Shown: piece by piece, positions 1 through 11,728 of the stretch
Layout: every line of letters begins with the position of its first letter
How positions within the stretch are numbered: the first letter of the stretch is position 1
NCBI GenBank assembly: GCA_026075535.2
Contig: AP026539.1
Span: 4,836,001-4,900,000 of the forward strand
Source: Tricholoma matsutake
Lineage: Eukaryota; Basidiomycota; Agaricomycetes; Agaricales; Tricholomataceae
Reading direction: 5' to 3'
DNA: 64,000 bases
Program-made: the position numbers and the translations under genes
Notes under the pieces: generated by a model
Database searches by the model: none
Seen by the model: the letters and a program-made list of their open reading frames with translations, nothing else
What the model was told of the DNA's origin: nothing

Positions 1-11
1 GCCTCAGGCCA

Positions 12-815
12 CTGCCTTCTTTAACCAGTGCTGCAGGCAGGCAGGTGCCCAGGAATTAAAGCTCATGCAGTGGATTCATACCTGCTGGGCTTCAATGCAC
101 AACTTCCTCAAGAGGATGTTGGTTCTGCAGAAGGTTGACTTGTTTGTTATATTATGTCTTGATATCAGATAATGATCGAATTTCTTAGGGTGTGAACTTG
201 TTCATCAAGCTGGCAGATGATAGCGAGGAAGTCCCAGCCCTCAAAGGCAAACAGTATGCTGATTTCCACCTTGACTGTAAAGACTGGGAAAAATGAAGCA
301 GATGAAGGAAGTACTTCAAGTATAAGACCTTCCATTATCATTTTGACAATGACTAACAATTTTCTGTGTAGAAGCCTGCAAGTGCTACCCAGACCTTCTC
401 GAGCTTGTGAGACCCTACTGACAGACTGTCTGGTGCACAATCCCAGTCCTTGAGTTTTTTATTAAGACATGGGAGAACATGGCAGCAGTACCTCAATGTG
501 ATAAAGTACACAATGCACTCATCGCAGGCTTGGACAATCTTGCCAAATGGTAGACTGATGACAGCACAGCCTACTTCATCTGCTTAGGTATGTTTCATAA
601 AATTGATGACACAAATGTCTTAAACTAATGTGCCTGCTTATTCCTCCAGCTTTAGACCCCAACATCAACGTTGCTTATACCCAGCATTATTGGGGCAATG
701 ATTCATTCAATGCTGGTCTCAAGATGCTTGAAGAAGTTGTAAGTTTCATATAATCACTACAAGGCTAATTATAACTGACCCTGACTTTTAGTATGATGAG
801 TACTATGTGCCCATA
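12..815 (+). pseudogene. hAT-family transposase remnant (central/C-terminal part)
   Basis: Translated pieces in shifting frames resemble the middle of a hAT transposase. They include a tryptophan-rich stretch near 60-140, a segment at 205-310 ending in DCKDWEK, and the segments DDSTAYFIC (about 555-590) and LDPNINVAYTQHYW (about 652-700), which match the usual catalytic-core spacing. An intron-like GT-AG segment lies between about 590 and 651. The frame breaks near 292 and a stop follows LAKW near 552, so it cannot encode a full protein. It runs in from the left edge and stops where Gypsy-1 begins near 820, which suggests that element landed in it. Family assignment rests on remembered motif order, not on an alignment. 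Confidence 0.6.
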
Positions 816-1489
816 GCCAGCCAGTGTCAAGAGCCATTCCTCACCTGATCGGAACCTGCATCCATCTGACCCTTTTCCGCACAATGAACCCGACATTCAT
901 CAACTCCTCCCATTTCGTTCCTGGCTGCCTTGCACTGCCCACACTGCTGTGCACCAGGCCACCTTGTACAGCAACTTTATCTATGCAGTCAAGACACTGC
1001 CGCAGTCTTCATTTCCATTCTGCCTTTATTCTGGACTACAGTATTTAAGCTTAGTTAGTTTTGCCTTGTGTTCCTCAGTTCGTATATCGACATAGACTCA
1101 ACTTTAACCTGCCAATCTAAATCTCGTTCTACTCCTACCTCAGTTCTCTAAGAGTCTGAACTCCATTCAACTTGACCTCTAGTCTCCCTCTGAAGTTCTG
1201 GTCTCTCCCAAACTTAACCCAAGTCCCTCCATACTCCTTCCCACATTTACCTGCAATTCTCTGCTTCTATCTCCAAACCTTCATCTTAGGACACCAGACA
1301 AGGTGAAGGGTGCAGCTTCTTACAAGCTGAAGCCAAGTCCTTTCCGTTTTCCCCTCTGCAGAATCTGCCATGACCTGACAACCTTCTGCTATCAACACCA
1401 GCAGGGTCCGATCAGATTCTGACATGCCTTCTAGGATCAGTTCTTAACAGTATATACGAACTCCCACTTCACTCGTCTCATTCCTCTCT

Positions 1490-2830
1490 ATGACCCCTAC
1501 CAAGACCTGCCAGCGCACAACCAGAAATTCCCAACATGCTGGTACTATTCATGGGATCTCTGCAATTCAGCGACCCACCCTTCCTGACCCTCGACCCACC
1601 ACTACTTTCGGAGTGTCTTCCAGACCCTCAAACATCTTCTGACAAATCAGCTCAGGAGCCCCCTCAATCAGTGCCAATCTCATGTCCACCCATGCCCCGC
1701 ACCCTTCTGCCAACCCAGAAGGTTTTTGATCAAGAACTCCCCTTGAGTACATAGGGGGCATCAACCAGCCTGAACACTTTGGATTGGAAGATCCTGGTCT
1801 AGAGGATGGACCCCCTGGTGGACCCGATGACCCTAGTGGTCCTGATGGCCCTGGGGGTGACCCTGATCCCAATGATCCAGATGATCAACCTCCCACGGTG
1901 GAGAACCCTGATCCAGGGGATAGGTTCATAGAGGTCCTTTACAACCTCTCAGAGAGTATCCACACCCTTCATCAGAACAATGCACCCAAGACTGAGAAAA
2001 TCAAAGTTTGCAACCCTGACACTTTTGACAGCACCAATCCAAAGAAACTTAGAGACTTCCTAGTCTCCTGCAATCTTCATTTCTGTGACCGTCCGCATGT
2101 ATTTTCCTCTGATGAGAAAAAGATCATATTTATCCTTTCTTATCTTAAGGGATCAGCTCTCAGTTGGTTTGAGCCTGGTCTTAATGACCCGACAGATTCT
2201 GCACATTGGATGTGGGACTACAAAGCTTTCCTTGCCGAGCTGGAAAGCAACTTTGGCCCGCATGACCTGGTCAGAGATGTGGAAAAAGCTCTCTCTGACT
2301 TAGCAATGAAGAAAGGTGGTCATATCACAAAATATAATGTTGACTTCTGGGAATTAGCTTCTAGGGTCAATTGGAATGAAGCAGCCCTTCGTGACTGCTA
2401 TTTCTGTGGTCTTCCACTCCGACTTCACATAGAAGTTCTCTGGGGTGGTAAACCCAATACTCTTGCAGAACTGCGCTTGAAAGTGCAGGACAGCGACAAC
2501 ATCTACTGGATGCAAGAAGATGAATCCTGCTTTGAAACAAAGAATTCCAGTAACTTCACTAACCCTAGTCAGAAGGACACTTCCAAAAGTCCTTTCCCAT
2601 CTACCAACCAATCTTCCTCAAACTCTGCCCGCGGTAACACTTCCAACCAGCAGTCTTCTGCAACAAAGAGCACTCCCCCGGACAAGCCGAAGTCATCCAT
2701 CTCCGATAAGTTGGGGAAGAACAGCAAGCTTACTGGGGAGGAATGAGAACATTGCATGAGAGAACGACTTTGTCTCTAGTGCAGTGAGGAAGAACATGTG
2801 GCAGGAAACTGCCTGAAATCCAAAGCTGCA
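1490..2830 (+). pseudogene. Gypsy-1 gag (capsid/nucleocapsid polyprotein)
   Basis: The likely start is the ATG at 1490, whose frame joins the long open stretch 1784-2746 but carries in-frame stops before it. The open part begins with a Pro/Gly/Asp-rich linker. A retrotransposon gag core follows at about 2000-2520, with features such as LKGSALSWF and a segment ending in GLPLRLH, then a Ser/Thr-rich tail. After a TGA near 2746 the reading continues into a degenerate zinc knuckle near 2780-2815 (Cys, His and Cys of a CCHC box, one Cys unclear). The product would form the virus-like particle. As a pseudogene it probably makes only a fragment. Confidence 0.75.
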
Positions 2831-4399
2831 AAAGCCCATGCTTCCACTTTTGTTCCTGACACTACGGACTCAGAAAAATAGTCCGCAACCCTCAGGAACA
2901 GCCATTGGGGCTGGGGGTTGCATTGACCTTACCCATTTGGCTGCCTACATTTGTCTCAATGTGTCCACTCTTTCCGACCCCAACTCCCTAACCACTCTTT
3001 TAACCATTCCTGACAAATCTGCTCCAGTCTGAACTCTTATTGATTCTGGTTCCTCCCATTGTTTCCTCGATTCCTCCTTCATGTTGGATAACCAACTCAA
3101 CACAAAATCCATTAACCTGATCGGATTACGGCTCTTTGATGGATCTTGCAACTCCACCATAACTCAAGTCGTCCAACTTCCAGTCACCTTCCCTACCAGT
3201 GAAGTGTTCAATTTGTCATTTTATGTAACCTCACTAGACTCTTCCTGTTCTGCCGTACAGTGCCTGTACTCGGTCATAACTGGCTGAAGCAATACAATCT
3301 GTTGATTGACTGGTCTTCAAGCCAAATTGCTTTCCACTCTGCAGATCATAGAGGTCCAGCACCCCAGACATCACCTTTGTCCCCAAACCTTCCAGTAGAT
3401 ACCCACGGTTCACCCGCACCTTTAGAACCCCCAGTTCCACCTAAGTTTTCTCCTCCCAACATTTTGTTCATCAATGCTGCCATGTACGCGTGCACTAGCA
3501 AACTCCCTGGGGCAGTAGCTTTCCAGATGACCTTTGCTCTGGAAGGGTTATCCACCCACTCTGCTCAATCTTCACCCCTGCTGGACTTATCCAACATTCC
3601 CACCAAGTATCATGAATTTGCTAATGTCTTTAATAAGACTAAGGTGGACAACCTTCCTCCACATCACCTTTACGACCTCAAGATAGAGATGGAGGATAAT
3701 GCTCCCCCTCCTCTGGGTCACATGTATTCCCTCTCTCCCTCTGAATTAGAAGCCTTACAAGTCTTCATTGACAAAAACGTCCACTCAGGTTTCATTTGGC
3801 CCTCTAAATCCCCACATGGCACTCCTATTCTCTTTGTCAAGAAGAAAGACAGCAGCCTATGACTTTGCGTCGACTACCGAGGCCTCAACTGTCTTATGAA
3901 GAAGGACTGCTACCCACTTCTGCTCATTTCTGACCTCCTCGACTCCCCTCGAAAAGCCCACTTGTTTACCAAGATAGACTTGCAGCACACCTATCACCTA
4001 GTCTGCATTGTGGATGGTGACGAATGGAAAACTACCTTCCACACCTGCTATGGATCATTCAAGTGGTTGGTAGTTCCTTTTGGGCTAATGCACCTGCAGC
4101 CTTCCAGTGGTTTATGAATGACATCTTCAGCAAGACTTTGCACTCCCCCCCATATTCCTATTGGAGTCCTAGGAGTCTGAGTTTTCCGATAGGAGTCCAA
4201 TTGGAATCCAATAGGAGTCCTACTAGTCCGATACTATTCCTAGGAGTCCGATCAGAATGTATCTTGATGACCATGTACTCTTATTTCCAAGAAATTCCTA
4301 GTAAATTCTGAGTAAAATCCTATGCAATTCCAACAGGTAGTCAGAATACCACACCATTTTGGAAGACTTAACTTTGGTGAAAGTGCTTACAAAATAAAT

Positions 4400-4488
4400 G
4401 GGCAGAGCAGGGATTGAACCCCAGACCTTGGGATATATAAGCCACATGACCACAAAACAAGTGCTCAACCAGTTGAGCCACAGGAGCA
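4400..4488 (-). repeat. tRNA-like sequence (A and B boxes) in left TIR of element A
   Basis: On the minus strand the order is an A-box-like TGGCTCAACTGGTTGAGC (about 4463-4480), then about 45 bp later a B-box-like GGTTCAATCCC (about 4411-4421). Spacing and motifs fit an internal Pol III promoter of tRNA origin. It points toward the left end of element A. Acceptor-stem pairing is poor, so it is a tRNA-derived repeat and not a working tRNA gene. Confidence 0.7.
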
Positions 4489-4544
4489 TTAATAAACATG
4501 TAATATAAAGTCCATTTATAGCACTTAGGATTACTTCACTTATT

Positions 4545-5400
4545 GAGCCCTCACCTCACCTCCCCCATGGCTTCCCTCCCCTCCCTCATCTCCCCTCCCT
4601 CGTCATTCCACCCACTGTCCACCCCACGAGCAGTTGCTCTTGAGGCTGGTGGTGGGTGGTGCGTTGTATGTTGGTGGCGGCATTTGTCCATCGTCCCCTC
4701 CCTCCCTCCCCCTCCCCTTAAACACCCTACGAGCAGATGCTCGTAGGCGTGCATGGGGCAGGTGTCGCCATCATCTCCCCTTCTGGTCGTTGTTTCCCTT
4801 TCCCCTTGTCATTTCATCACCCTTGTCATTCATCCCCCTCGTCATCTGCACCCACGAACCACCCTACAGGCAGCTGCTCGTAGGCATGTCGTTTGGTGCC
4901 GTCGTCCCCCCACGCCGTTCCCGTGTTCTCACACCCCATATACACCCCGCAAGCAGTCGCTCACGGCAGTGATGGGGGGTGCTGGATGTCATTGGTGTTG
5001 TGGGGGGTCCATGCACTCATGATCCACCCTACGAGCAGCAGCTCATAGGCATGGGGTGGGTGCATTGTCAGTTCATCAGTAATGTGGCATGAGGGGAGGG
5101 GTCAGGTGGTCCTTACCGGGTGGGTATTCCCCTTCTGGGGTCTCCTGGTGTTGCTCCCTGTGCTCCTGACCATGATTGATACCCTCACATCCTGTTTTGA
5201 TGGGGAGGAGGGGGGTTGCCAGGGGCATCGTTGGGTGTGGGTTTGGCTCACATCAGTCCGTCATTACTCATGTAGATTAGAACCTAGAAACAAAACAAAT
5301 GAATTAGTTAGTTTACAAAAGTAAAAAACAAATGAAAAAAAAAACTTACTATGGCCCAAACGACGATTGCATCATTTGGGCACCGTTCAATGTCGAAACC
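4545..5400 (-). repeat. G+C-rich hairpin module cluster in element A
   Basis: Five hairpins of type GAGCA..TGCTC lie near 4629, 4728, 4866, 4953 and 5031. The one near 4728 is a clean 10 bp stem, CCTACGAGCA/TGCTCGTAGG. At 5353-5383 lies the inverted pair GGCCCAAA...TTTGGGC. On the minus strand it is followed at once by GTAAGTTTTTTTTTTC, then AACTAACTAAT and TTTCTAG near 5284-5290, which is the pattern of a complete GT-AG intron. No coding potential is convincing here. Confidence 0.65.
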
Positions 5401-5621
5401 AGTTGTTTCCGGTCTTGGGGGCTCGTCTAGAGATGGGGGTGAAGTGGGAGTGGTGGGAGTTGCTGGGTTGAGGTGGTTGAGGGGGATGGAGGTGGCATGC
5501 TTGTCGTCATTGGTGGTGGTGGTGGGAGTTGATGAGCTGGCAGGTGTGATGACGCAGCTATGTGCTTTGTCATCACACCCACGGGAATGGTATGTAGTGT
5601 AGTATGATCACTTACCTGTGA

Positions 5622-5698
5622 TGACTGTTTAGCCTAATGGTATTGTTGTCAGTTTACGCTTACATAATCTTCTGTAGTCAAGTGTTCAATTCTTGTGT
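5622..5698 (+). repeat. tRNA-like sequence in right TIR of element A
   Basis: Plus-strand TTTAGCCTAATGG (A-box-like, near 5628-5640) is followed by GTTCAATTCTTG (B-box-like, near 5683-5694). It is the mirror partner of 4400-4488 and also points toward the outer end of element A. It is more degenerate than the left copy. Confidence 0.5.
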
Positions 5699-8463
5699 GT
5701 GCATTTAATTTTTCATACTATATTACTAAGCAAGGCTGCTTTCATTCCTATTGGAATCCTACATTGTCTGATGTCTTAGCATAACTTTGGACTAGTCCTA
5801 TGTGATTTCTATGATCAGAAATTCCTAGGAAATTCCAATAGTCCGATTGGACTCTGATTGGACTACATCAGACTGGACTAGGACTAAATGTGCCATTTCA
5901 TGTCAATTTGGCTGGTGAAAATAACATCGGAATATGGTTGGATTCTGATTGGAGTCCAATTGGAATCATTGGAATCATTGGATTCCTATAGGAATATGGG
6001 GGGGAGTGTAAAGACCTCATCTTCAGCAACATGCTGGATGTCTGTGTCATTGTCTACCTTGACAACATCCTAATCTACTCCAATGACAAATCACAGCATG
6101 GAGCTCACGTCAAGGAAGTTCTTTGGAGACTCCGGAAGAATGGACTTTATGCTTCACTGCAGAAATGTGAGTTCCACAAAGACACCATTGAATATCTAGG
6201 TTTCATCCTTTCACCGGATGGACTACGGATGTCAGAGGATAAAGTCAAAACTGTGCTCGACTGGCCCGAGCCTAGGAAAGTCAAGGATATACAATCCTTC
6301 TTAGGCTTCTGCAATTTTTACCGCCATTTCATCAACAGCTACTCCGACATTGTCATTCCACTCACCCACTTGATGCAGAAATCTGCACCCTGGGACTTCA
6401 ACAAGAAGTGCTGCGACACTTTTGAAAAGCTCAAACAAGAATTCACTCACACCCCCGTTTTAACTCAATGGGTACCTGACTCCCAAATGGTACTCAAAAC
6501 CGATGCTTCTGACTACGCCCTAGCGGCCATCCTCTCAGTTTACACTGTGGATGGAGAAATCCATCCAGTCACTTTCCATTCCCACTCCTTTAATCCTGCC
6601 AAACTAAATTACGATACACACAACAAAGAACTTCTGGCTATCTTCGAAGCCTTCAAGCATTGGCAGCAAGATTTCAAGGGTTCTGCATACCTGATCGATG
6701 TGGTCATGGACCACAAAAATCTGGAGTACTTCAGCACTACTAAATTGCTCACCTGCCATCAAGCCAGATGGTCCAAGTACCTCTCACAGTTCAATCTCAT
6801 TATCTGCTTTTGCCCCAGAAAATTAGGGGCCAAGCCAGACGTGCTCACAAGACATTGGGACATCTACCCCAAAGGGGGAAATAGCGACTTTGCCTCCATA
6901 AACCTGACCAACTTCCAACCTGTATTCACACAGGAACAACTCACCTCCTCCCTTTGCACCACCTACCTTGCAACACCTATCCTTCGACAAGCAGTAATCA
7001 TGGATGTTGAGAAACTTCACCACGACATCCGCACCTCCTTACCCCTTGACCCCTTATCATCTGCACATCTTCCGACACCTGTTGACCCCAACTGGACCAT
7101 AGACGAGGCAGGTCTTCTCTGGCACTTCAACCAGATTTATGTTCCAGACATTGCAGATCTCGGCCTCAAGGTCCTTCAGTACAAACATGATCATATCCTC
7201 TCTGGCCACTTCAGACAAAACAAAACCCAGCAGCTTGTCCATTGGGAATATGTCTGGCCAAACCTCTGCACCTTCATGCAGGAATTCTGCAAATCCTGTA
7301 CCACATGCAAACAATCCAAATCACCTTGACACAAGCCCTACAGGTTCCTAAAGCAACTTCCAGTCCCAGAACAACCTTGGAGTTCAATCTCCATGGATTT
7401 CATCAAACAACTACCTGACTCCGACAGCCACACATCTGGTCATTGTTGACCACCTTACCAAACAAGGTATCTTCATCCCAACTGTCAATGAAATCACAGC
7501 CCAAGAATTAGCCAAACTGTTCATCCTCCACATCTTCTCCAAGCATAGCGTCCCATCGCATGTCACTTGTGACCAGGGATCTGAGTTCATCTCCCATTTC
7601 TTCTGCTCCCTCAGAAAAGTGCTCGACATGCAGATCCACTTCACTTCCGGTTATCACCCGCAAGGTGATGGTCAGATGGAACAACTTAATCAGACCTTGG
7701 AGCAGTACCTCTGGATCTTCTGCAACTATCAGCAGGATGACTGGTCTCACCTCTTACCCTTGGGCAAATTTGCCTACAACAATGCTCCCTCTGCCTCTAC
7801 AGGCATATCCCCTTTCTTCGCCAACAAGGGCTACCACCTGAACATTTCCATCTTCCCCAAATGCAACTTAGCCTCACAGTGCGCCTGCAAGTTCATTGTT
7901 GACTTAGATGACCTTCATCAGGAACTTTGGAAATGGCTTGTGGCTGATCAAGAGCATTATCAAGGCCCTGCGGACAAACATCGGGCACCCGCACCTGACT
8001 TCAACATTGGTGACTCTGCCTACATCACTGCAGAAAATATCTGCACCACCCATCCCTCCAAGAAACTTTCTGAAAGGAACCATGGTCCCTTTGAAATCAT
8101 TGCCTGCCTGGGTACTCACTCAGTCACCCTGCGGCTTCTGGACCACATGTGGGCCATCCACCCTGTTTTCCATGTCTCCCAACTAGAAAAACACTTCCTG
8201 AACACAATTCCAAATTGAGCACAACCTCCACCTCCTCTGATCACTATTGATGACGAGCTCGAGTATGAGATCGCTGAAGTCCTCGACTCCAAGGTCAACA
8301 ATCAACGTCGCTGCAAGATTCTCTACCTCATCCAATGGGAAGGTTACCAGGGAACTGATGAAGAAACCTCCTGGCTACCTGTTACGGAACTTGACCATGC
8401 CCAAGAACTCCTCATGGATTTTCACACCCGCTACCCACAGAAACCCAGTCCATTACCCACTTA

Positions 8464-9005
8464 AAGTCTATTCACATTATTCATTCACTCAGCTAGAACT
8501 CAGAAACAAATTTATTTCAGAAAAAGAATTGTTTTTTTCAGATCCAACCAGATCCCTACACTACCACCTTGGCTTCTCCCTCGCCGTCTTCATCACCCTC
8601 TCCCCCAACCTCGCCCTCTTCTCCACCCTCGCCCTCTTCTCCACCCTCACTCTCTTCTCCACTCTCGCTCTCCTCCTCGTCATATGCCCACCTTTTCTCC
8701 AAATATCTCTGGAATGCTGCCCAGTCATCTCCAGACTGGTGGATCCTGCGTCTTTCCCACCAGGACTCTCGCACCGCCTGCTCCACTTCTTCTTCATCTT
8801 TGTCGCTCTCCTCCCTGGTGCTTTCATCCTCCACCCACTCTGGGTCCAATGCATCTTGGATCTCCCCTATGGATTCCCGCACCGCAGTTGCCACCTCACC
8901 AAATCCCTTCCTTATCATCTTTATCATCTGCTGCATCAGCTCTGCATTTTCCCTGCTATTTCCCATCGACCCCATCATTCCCGCCGTTTTGGCTGCAGGG
9001 GCCTC
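8464..9005 (-). other. Acidic ORF fragment next to a minus-strand LTR; unrecognised
   Basis: The minus strand is open from the LTR end (9005) down to about 8556. It encodes an amphipathic segment (methionine- and isoleucine-rich, about 8850-8990), a WWERRR-containing middle, and an acidic Glu/Gly tail from an 18 bp tandem C+T-rich array (about 8570-8680). I do not recognise the family. It follows an LTR directly, as a gag would, but differs from the sequence after the Gypsy-2 LTR. It may be a host exon hit by an LTR, or the gag start of another element. 8464-8555 holds nothing visible. Confidence 0.35.
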
Positions 9006-9431
9006 TATAAGAGCAACCTCAGCCTCTAGCAAAGGGAAATCTGAAGTTAAAATTATACTACATAGTACAGGGATTGGGGACACACCTAGCAAAGGGAAAT
9101 CCGAAGAGAAAACTCTAAGGATCCCTTTGCTGATGCCCAGTATATGTGAAGATGACAAAAATCAAATAATAACCTAAAAATAGAAAAGGCGGAGATAGGC
9201 AGATCAAGGCTGCCAAATGACATCATACCAAGGGGTAGATGTTGGAAGGGGTGCTCTGCCTCTAAATATAAAACTGTCAACATGCACAAACATGATAGAA
9301 AGGGAAAATTAGTAATAAAATCCGGAAAAATCATAGAAAATGAAGAATAGAAGGAAATGAAGTGAGGAAAAATATAGAACAAACGTAAAAAATAGGAGAA
9401 ACACACAGGGCACCCCCCTAGTCCCCTTACA
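9006..9431 (-). repeat. LTR of the Gypsy-2 family, minus orientation
   Basis: 426 bp, read on the minus strand from TGTAAGGGGACTAGG to GCCCTTATA. It is nearly identical to the LTRs at 32107-32532 and 62798-63222. Its outer flank (minus strand) is GAAAC, the same five bases that follow the LTR at 32107-32532. Its inner flank does not match Gypsy-2 internal sequence. The pattern is best explained by an inversion (see findings). Confidence 0.9.
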
Positions 9432-10411
9432 GTTTCTCTGTATTCTTCAGGGAGAACTGAGGGAAAATGAAGCGAAGTTTGTTGAATGCTTTGTCAGTGA
9501 GGTGTTCCTAAGTTTGAGGGCATAGGCACAGAGGAGGGTCAGGTCACTCTCATCCAGGATATTGCCCTCTGTAAGTATGTCTGTTGAAGGTATAATTTGA
9601 TGCAGACTCACCTAATCGTGAGGCTTCCTTCAAAAAGCTTTCACCGAGGAGGTCCCATACTGAGACCCCTTCCTGTCCCAACTCTGTGCTTGGCATTTCA
9701 TATTCACCCTCATCTTCCTGGAAGTCTTTGTTGCTGTTGAAATCCTCATCCTCCATGACCTCATCTTCTTGCATGACCTGATTCTCTTCTGTGACCTTAT
9801 CTTCCTCATCTTCCTCATCACTCTCCTCAACAACAAACTGCCACACATGGTTATGCCCCCATCACTGTAGGCCAACTTGCTCAACACAATGGGCAATGCA
9901 ATGGGAGTGGCATAAGTTGGTCAAACTGTACTCATCACCGAGGGGTGGCACAAATGATGACAACAGTTTGGGGGAGCCATTGTTGACTCCAGATGGTCCT
10001 GCCTCACCCATCTGCAAGTCTGGATTTGCTTCTGGAATGACCTGCAATGGACAACCTTGATTGTCGGCATTTTCTGGGAGATCATTAGACATATAGTTGT
10101 CAAAATCCTCACCTGTGGTAGAGTTATGCATGGGGTCCTCCACTAACAAAAGGGCTCATCGAGCAGGAGCTCAGCGTCCAATGCAGTAATTTACACTCCT
10201 CCACCTATTCCAATTGGACTCGCCGGAGTCCAGTGGATTCTGATTATTCCAACTGGATTCCAGTGGATTCTGGTTATTCTGACTGGATTCCAGTGGATTC
10301 CGGTTATTCCAACCAGATTCTGGTTACTCCAGATGCTCAACTTAGAGTATATACCCTAATGGATAGTCAAATTTCAAGTCTCAAGTTGTCAAAGTGCCTA
10401 CAAAATATATT

Positions 10412-10503
10412 TGTGCAGAGTAAGAATTGAACTCAAGACATCTTGATTAGAGTGATCACATGACAAACCAAACATGTGTGCTTAACCAGTTGAGCCACAG
10501 GAG
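10412..10503 (-). repeat. tRNA-like sequence in left TIR of element B
   Basis: The minus strand shows TGGCTCAACTGGTTAAGC (A-box-like, about 10479-10496) and AGTTCAATTCTTA (B-box-like, about 10421-10433). It is clearly related to 4400-4488 across its length and likewise points outward. Confidence 0.65.
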
Positions 10504-10829
10504 AATTATTAGTTAGTAATATAATGTTTATTCATGACACTCTAATTTTTTTTGAAGTAGTTAAGATCAAAATTTTTTAATTAACCACATCCCTCACATT
10601 GAATGCGAGGGAGTGGGCATGATTGTGATTATATACATAAACAAAAAATCCTCCCTCTCACAAGATGCGAGAGGGAGTTTTATTTATATACATAAAAAGC
10701 TAACCCCTCGCGCTGAATGTGAGGGGGGAGGTAAAAATGATGAAAAAAATCCCTCCCCCAGGCAAAACAAGGGAGGGGGGGCACAATACTAATAAATAAT
10801 TAAAAGTACAAAAAAAATCCCTCCCCACA

Positions 10830-11410
10830 CGAAGTGCGGGGGAGGGGGAGGGGATGCAACCCCGCTGTTGTCTGTCCTTCCACCAACAATCCACCCCACA
10901 AGCAGTTGCTCGTGAGGCTGGGGGTAGGTGGCTTGTCATCATTGTTGTTCCACCCACGATCCACCCCACAAGCAGTTGCTCGTGAGGCTGGAGGTGGGTG
11001 GTTTGTCATTGTTGGTCGCCATCGTCCCCCATTTGGATTTCTGTCTTTTTTTTTTTTTGGGGGAGGGGGAGGGGTTTGGGCCCGTCAGTGCGACATGGCG
11101 CATGTACAGGGGTTGGTGGGTGCTTACTAGGCAGGTATCCCCCTTCTGGGGTCTCCTGGCATCCCTCTGCACCCACCTAGCCCATGTTGATAGCCTCACA
11201 TCCCATTTGAATGGGGAGGAGGGGATCGGGTGGGCGTGGGCATGGGTTGCGCGTTTTTCTGTTGCGCGTTTTCCATTGCAGCAGGTCGTCCCCAGTAGTA
11301 CATAGCCTAAAAAGCAATAAATTAAAATTAGTTGATTGATAAAAAGAAAAAGAAAAAAGAAAAAAACTTATCTATGGCCCAAACGACAATGGCCATCATT
11401 TGGGCCTGTG
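10830..11410 (-). repeat. Hairpin/palindrome module in element B
   Basis: Two near-identical hairpin blocks lie at about 10889-10932 and 10955-11000 (CCCCACAAGCAGTTGCTCGTG). The palindrome GGCCCAAACGAC...TCATTTGGGCC is at 11376-11406. On the minus strand it is followed by ATAAGTTTTTTTC, an ACTAAT branch-like motif and CTTTTTAG near 11308-11316. Confidence 0.65.
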
Positions 11411-11655
11411 TTCCATCCAGTCGGCTCGTTTGAAGGTGGTGGTGATGATGGGAGTGGGCATGGGAATGGTGGTGGTGGGTGCGCACGCAGTGGTGGTGGT
11501 AGAGTGGAGAGGAGGAGGTGGCGTTGACGACAGTGGTGGTGGTTGTGAGCTGGCAGTCACGTGTCATGTGTCATGCAATATGCATGTGTGCGTATTCCAT
11601 TAATGGCTGTAACTACGCACCTTGGTTGGGTAATAAAATGTATGTAGATGAATAA

Positions 11656-11728
11656 TGACCTGGTAGCTCAGTGGTTAAGCGTGCTGTTATGTGTGCAGAC
11701 CCAAGGTTGAGTGTTCAATTCTTGTTGC
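11656..11728 (+). repeat. tRNA-like sequence in right TIR of element B
   Basis: Plus strand: GGTAGCTCAGTGGTTAAGCG (A-box-like, near 11662) and GTTCAATTCTTG (B-box-like, near 11713). This is the best of the four tRNA-like cores. A GACCTGGT start could have been an acceptor stem, but no convincing 3' partner is visible. Confidence 0.65.

Larger units (their letters stand above)
4134..6018. mobile_element. Element A: 1.9 kb non-coding TIR element inside Gypsy-1 RT
   Basis: The ends are inverted copies: CACTCCCCCCCATATTCCTA on the left and its complement, ending GGGGGGGAGTG, on the right. An 11 bp direct repeat, ATCTTCAGCAA, flanks it at 4123-4133 and 6019-6029. Deleting the element plus one repeat copy rejoins the Gypsy-1 RT frame exactly. 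The terminal 250 bp on each side are full of GGAGTCC/GGAATCC subrepeats. Inside each lies a tRNA-like sequence facing outward. The G+C-rich middle holds five GAGCA..TGCTC hairpins and one GGCCCAAA palindrome. No ORF of substance was seen. The long target duplication would suit a Mutator-like transposase acting in trans, but this is inference. Confidence 0.85.
820..8463 (+). mobile_element. Gypsy-1: degenerate Ty3/Gypsy LTR retrotransposon with chromodomain
   Basis: The order is gag, zinc knuckle, protease, reverse transcriptase, RNase H, integrase, chromodomain, the classic Ty3/Gypsy chromovirus layout. The 5' non-coding part (about 820-1489) begins near TGTCAAGAGCC and holds a TATTTAAG-like promoter box near 1043, consistent with a 5' LTR. 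I could not find a matching 3' LTR after the chromodomain, so the element is truncated or its LTRs have diverged. Coding is broken by stops, by frameshifts, and by element A at 4134-6018 in the RT. The copy is not autonomous as it stands. Confidence 0.85.
3001..8463 (+). pseudogene. Gypsy-1 pol (PR-RT-RNaseH-IN-chromodomain), broken
   Basis: Protease: LIDSGSSH near 3036-3060 carries the catalytic DSG. Reverse transcriptase runs from about 3590, is interrupted by element A at 4134-6018, and resumes with a box reading YLDN (about 6055-6066) in place of the catalytic YLDD. RNase H covers about 6480-6850. Integrase has an H-H-C-C zinc site at about 7190-7315, then the DDE core in shifted frames at 7390-7730. 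A chromodomain (about 8250-8463) closes the ORF. Damage includes TGA at 3860-3862 where arginine CGA is expected, a frameshift near 4090, a stop at 7327-7329, and another frameshift near 7430. The domain order is clear; the enzyme is not functional. Confidence 0.85.

Noticed and set aside
4400..4488. Possible functional tRNA gene
   Set aside because: A and B boxes are present but the acceptor and anticodon stems do not pair, and the same sequence recurs in element B.
4545..5330. Open frames in the G+C-rich middle of element A
   Set aside because: Composition is driven by hairpins and T/G-rich repeats; frames on both strands are equally open and no domain is seen.
8556..9158. Minus-strand ORF of 200 codons as a single gene
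   Set aside because: Its first third lies inside the LTR, so the start is an LTR read-through and not a gene start.
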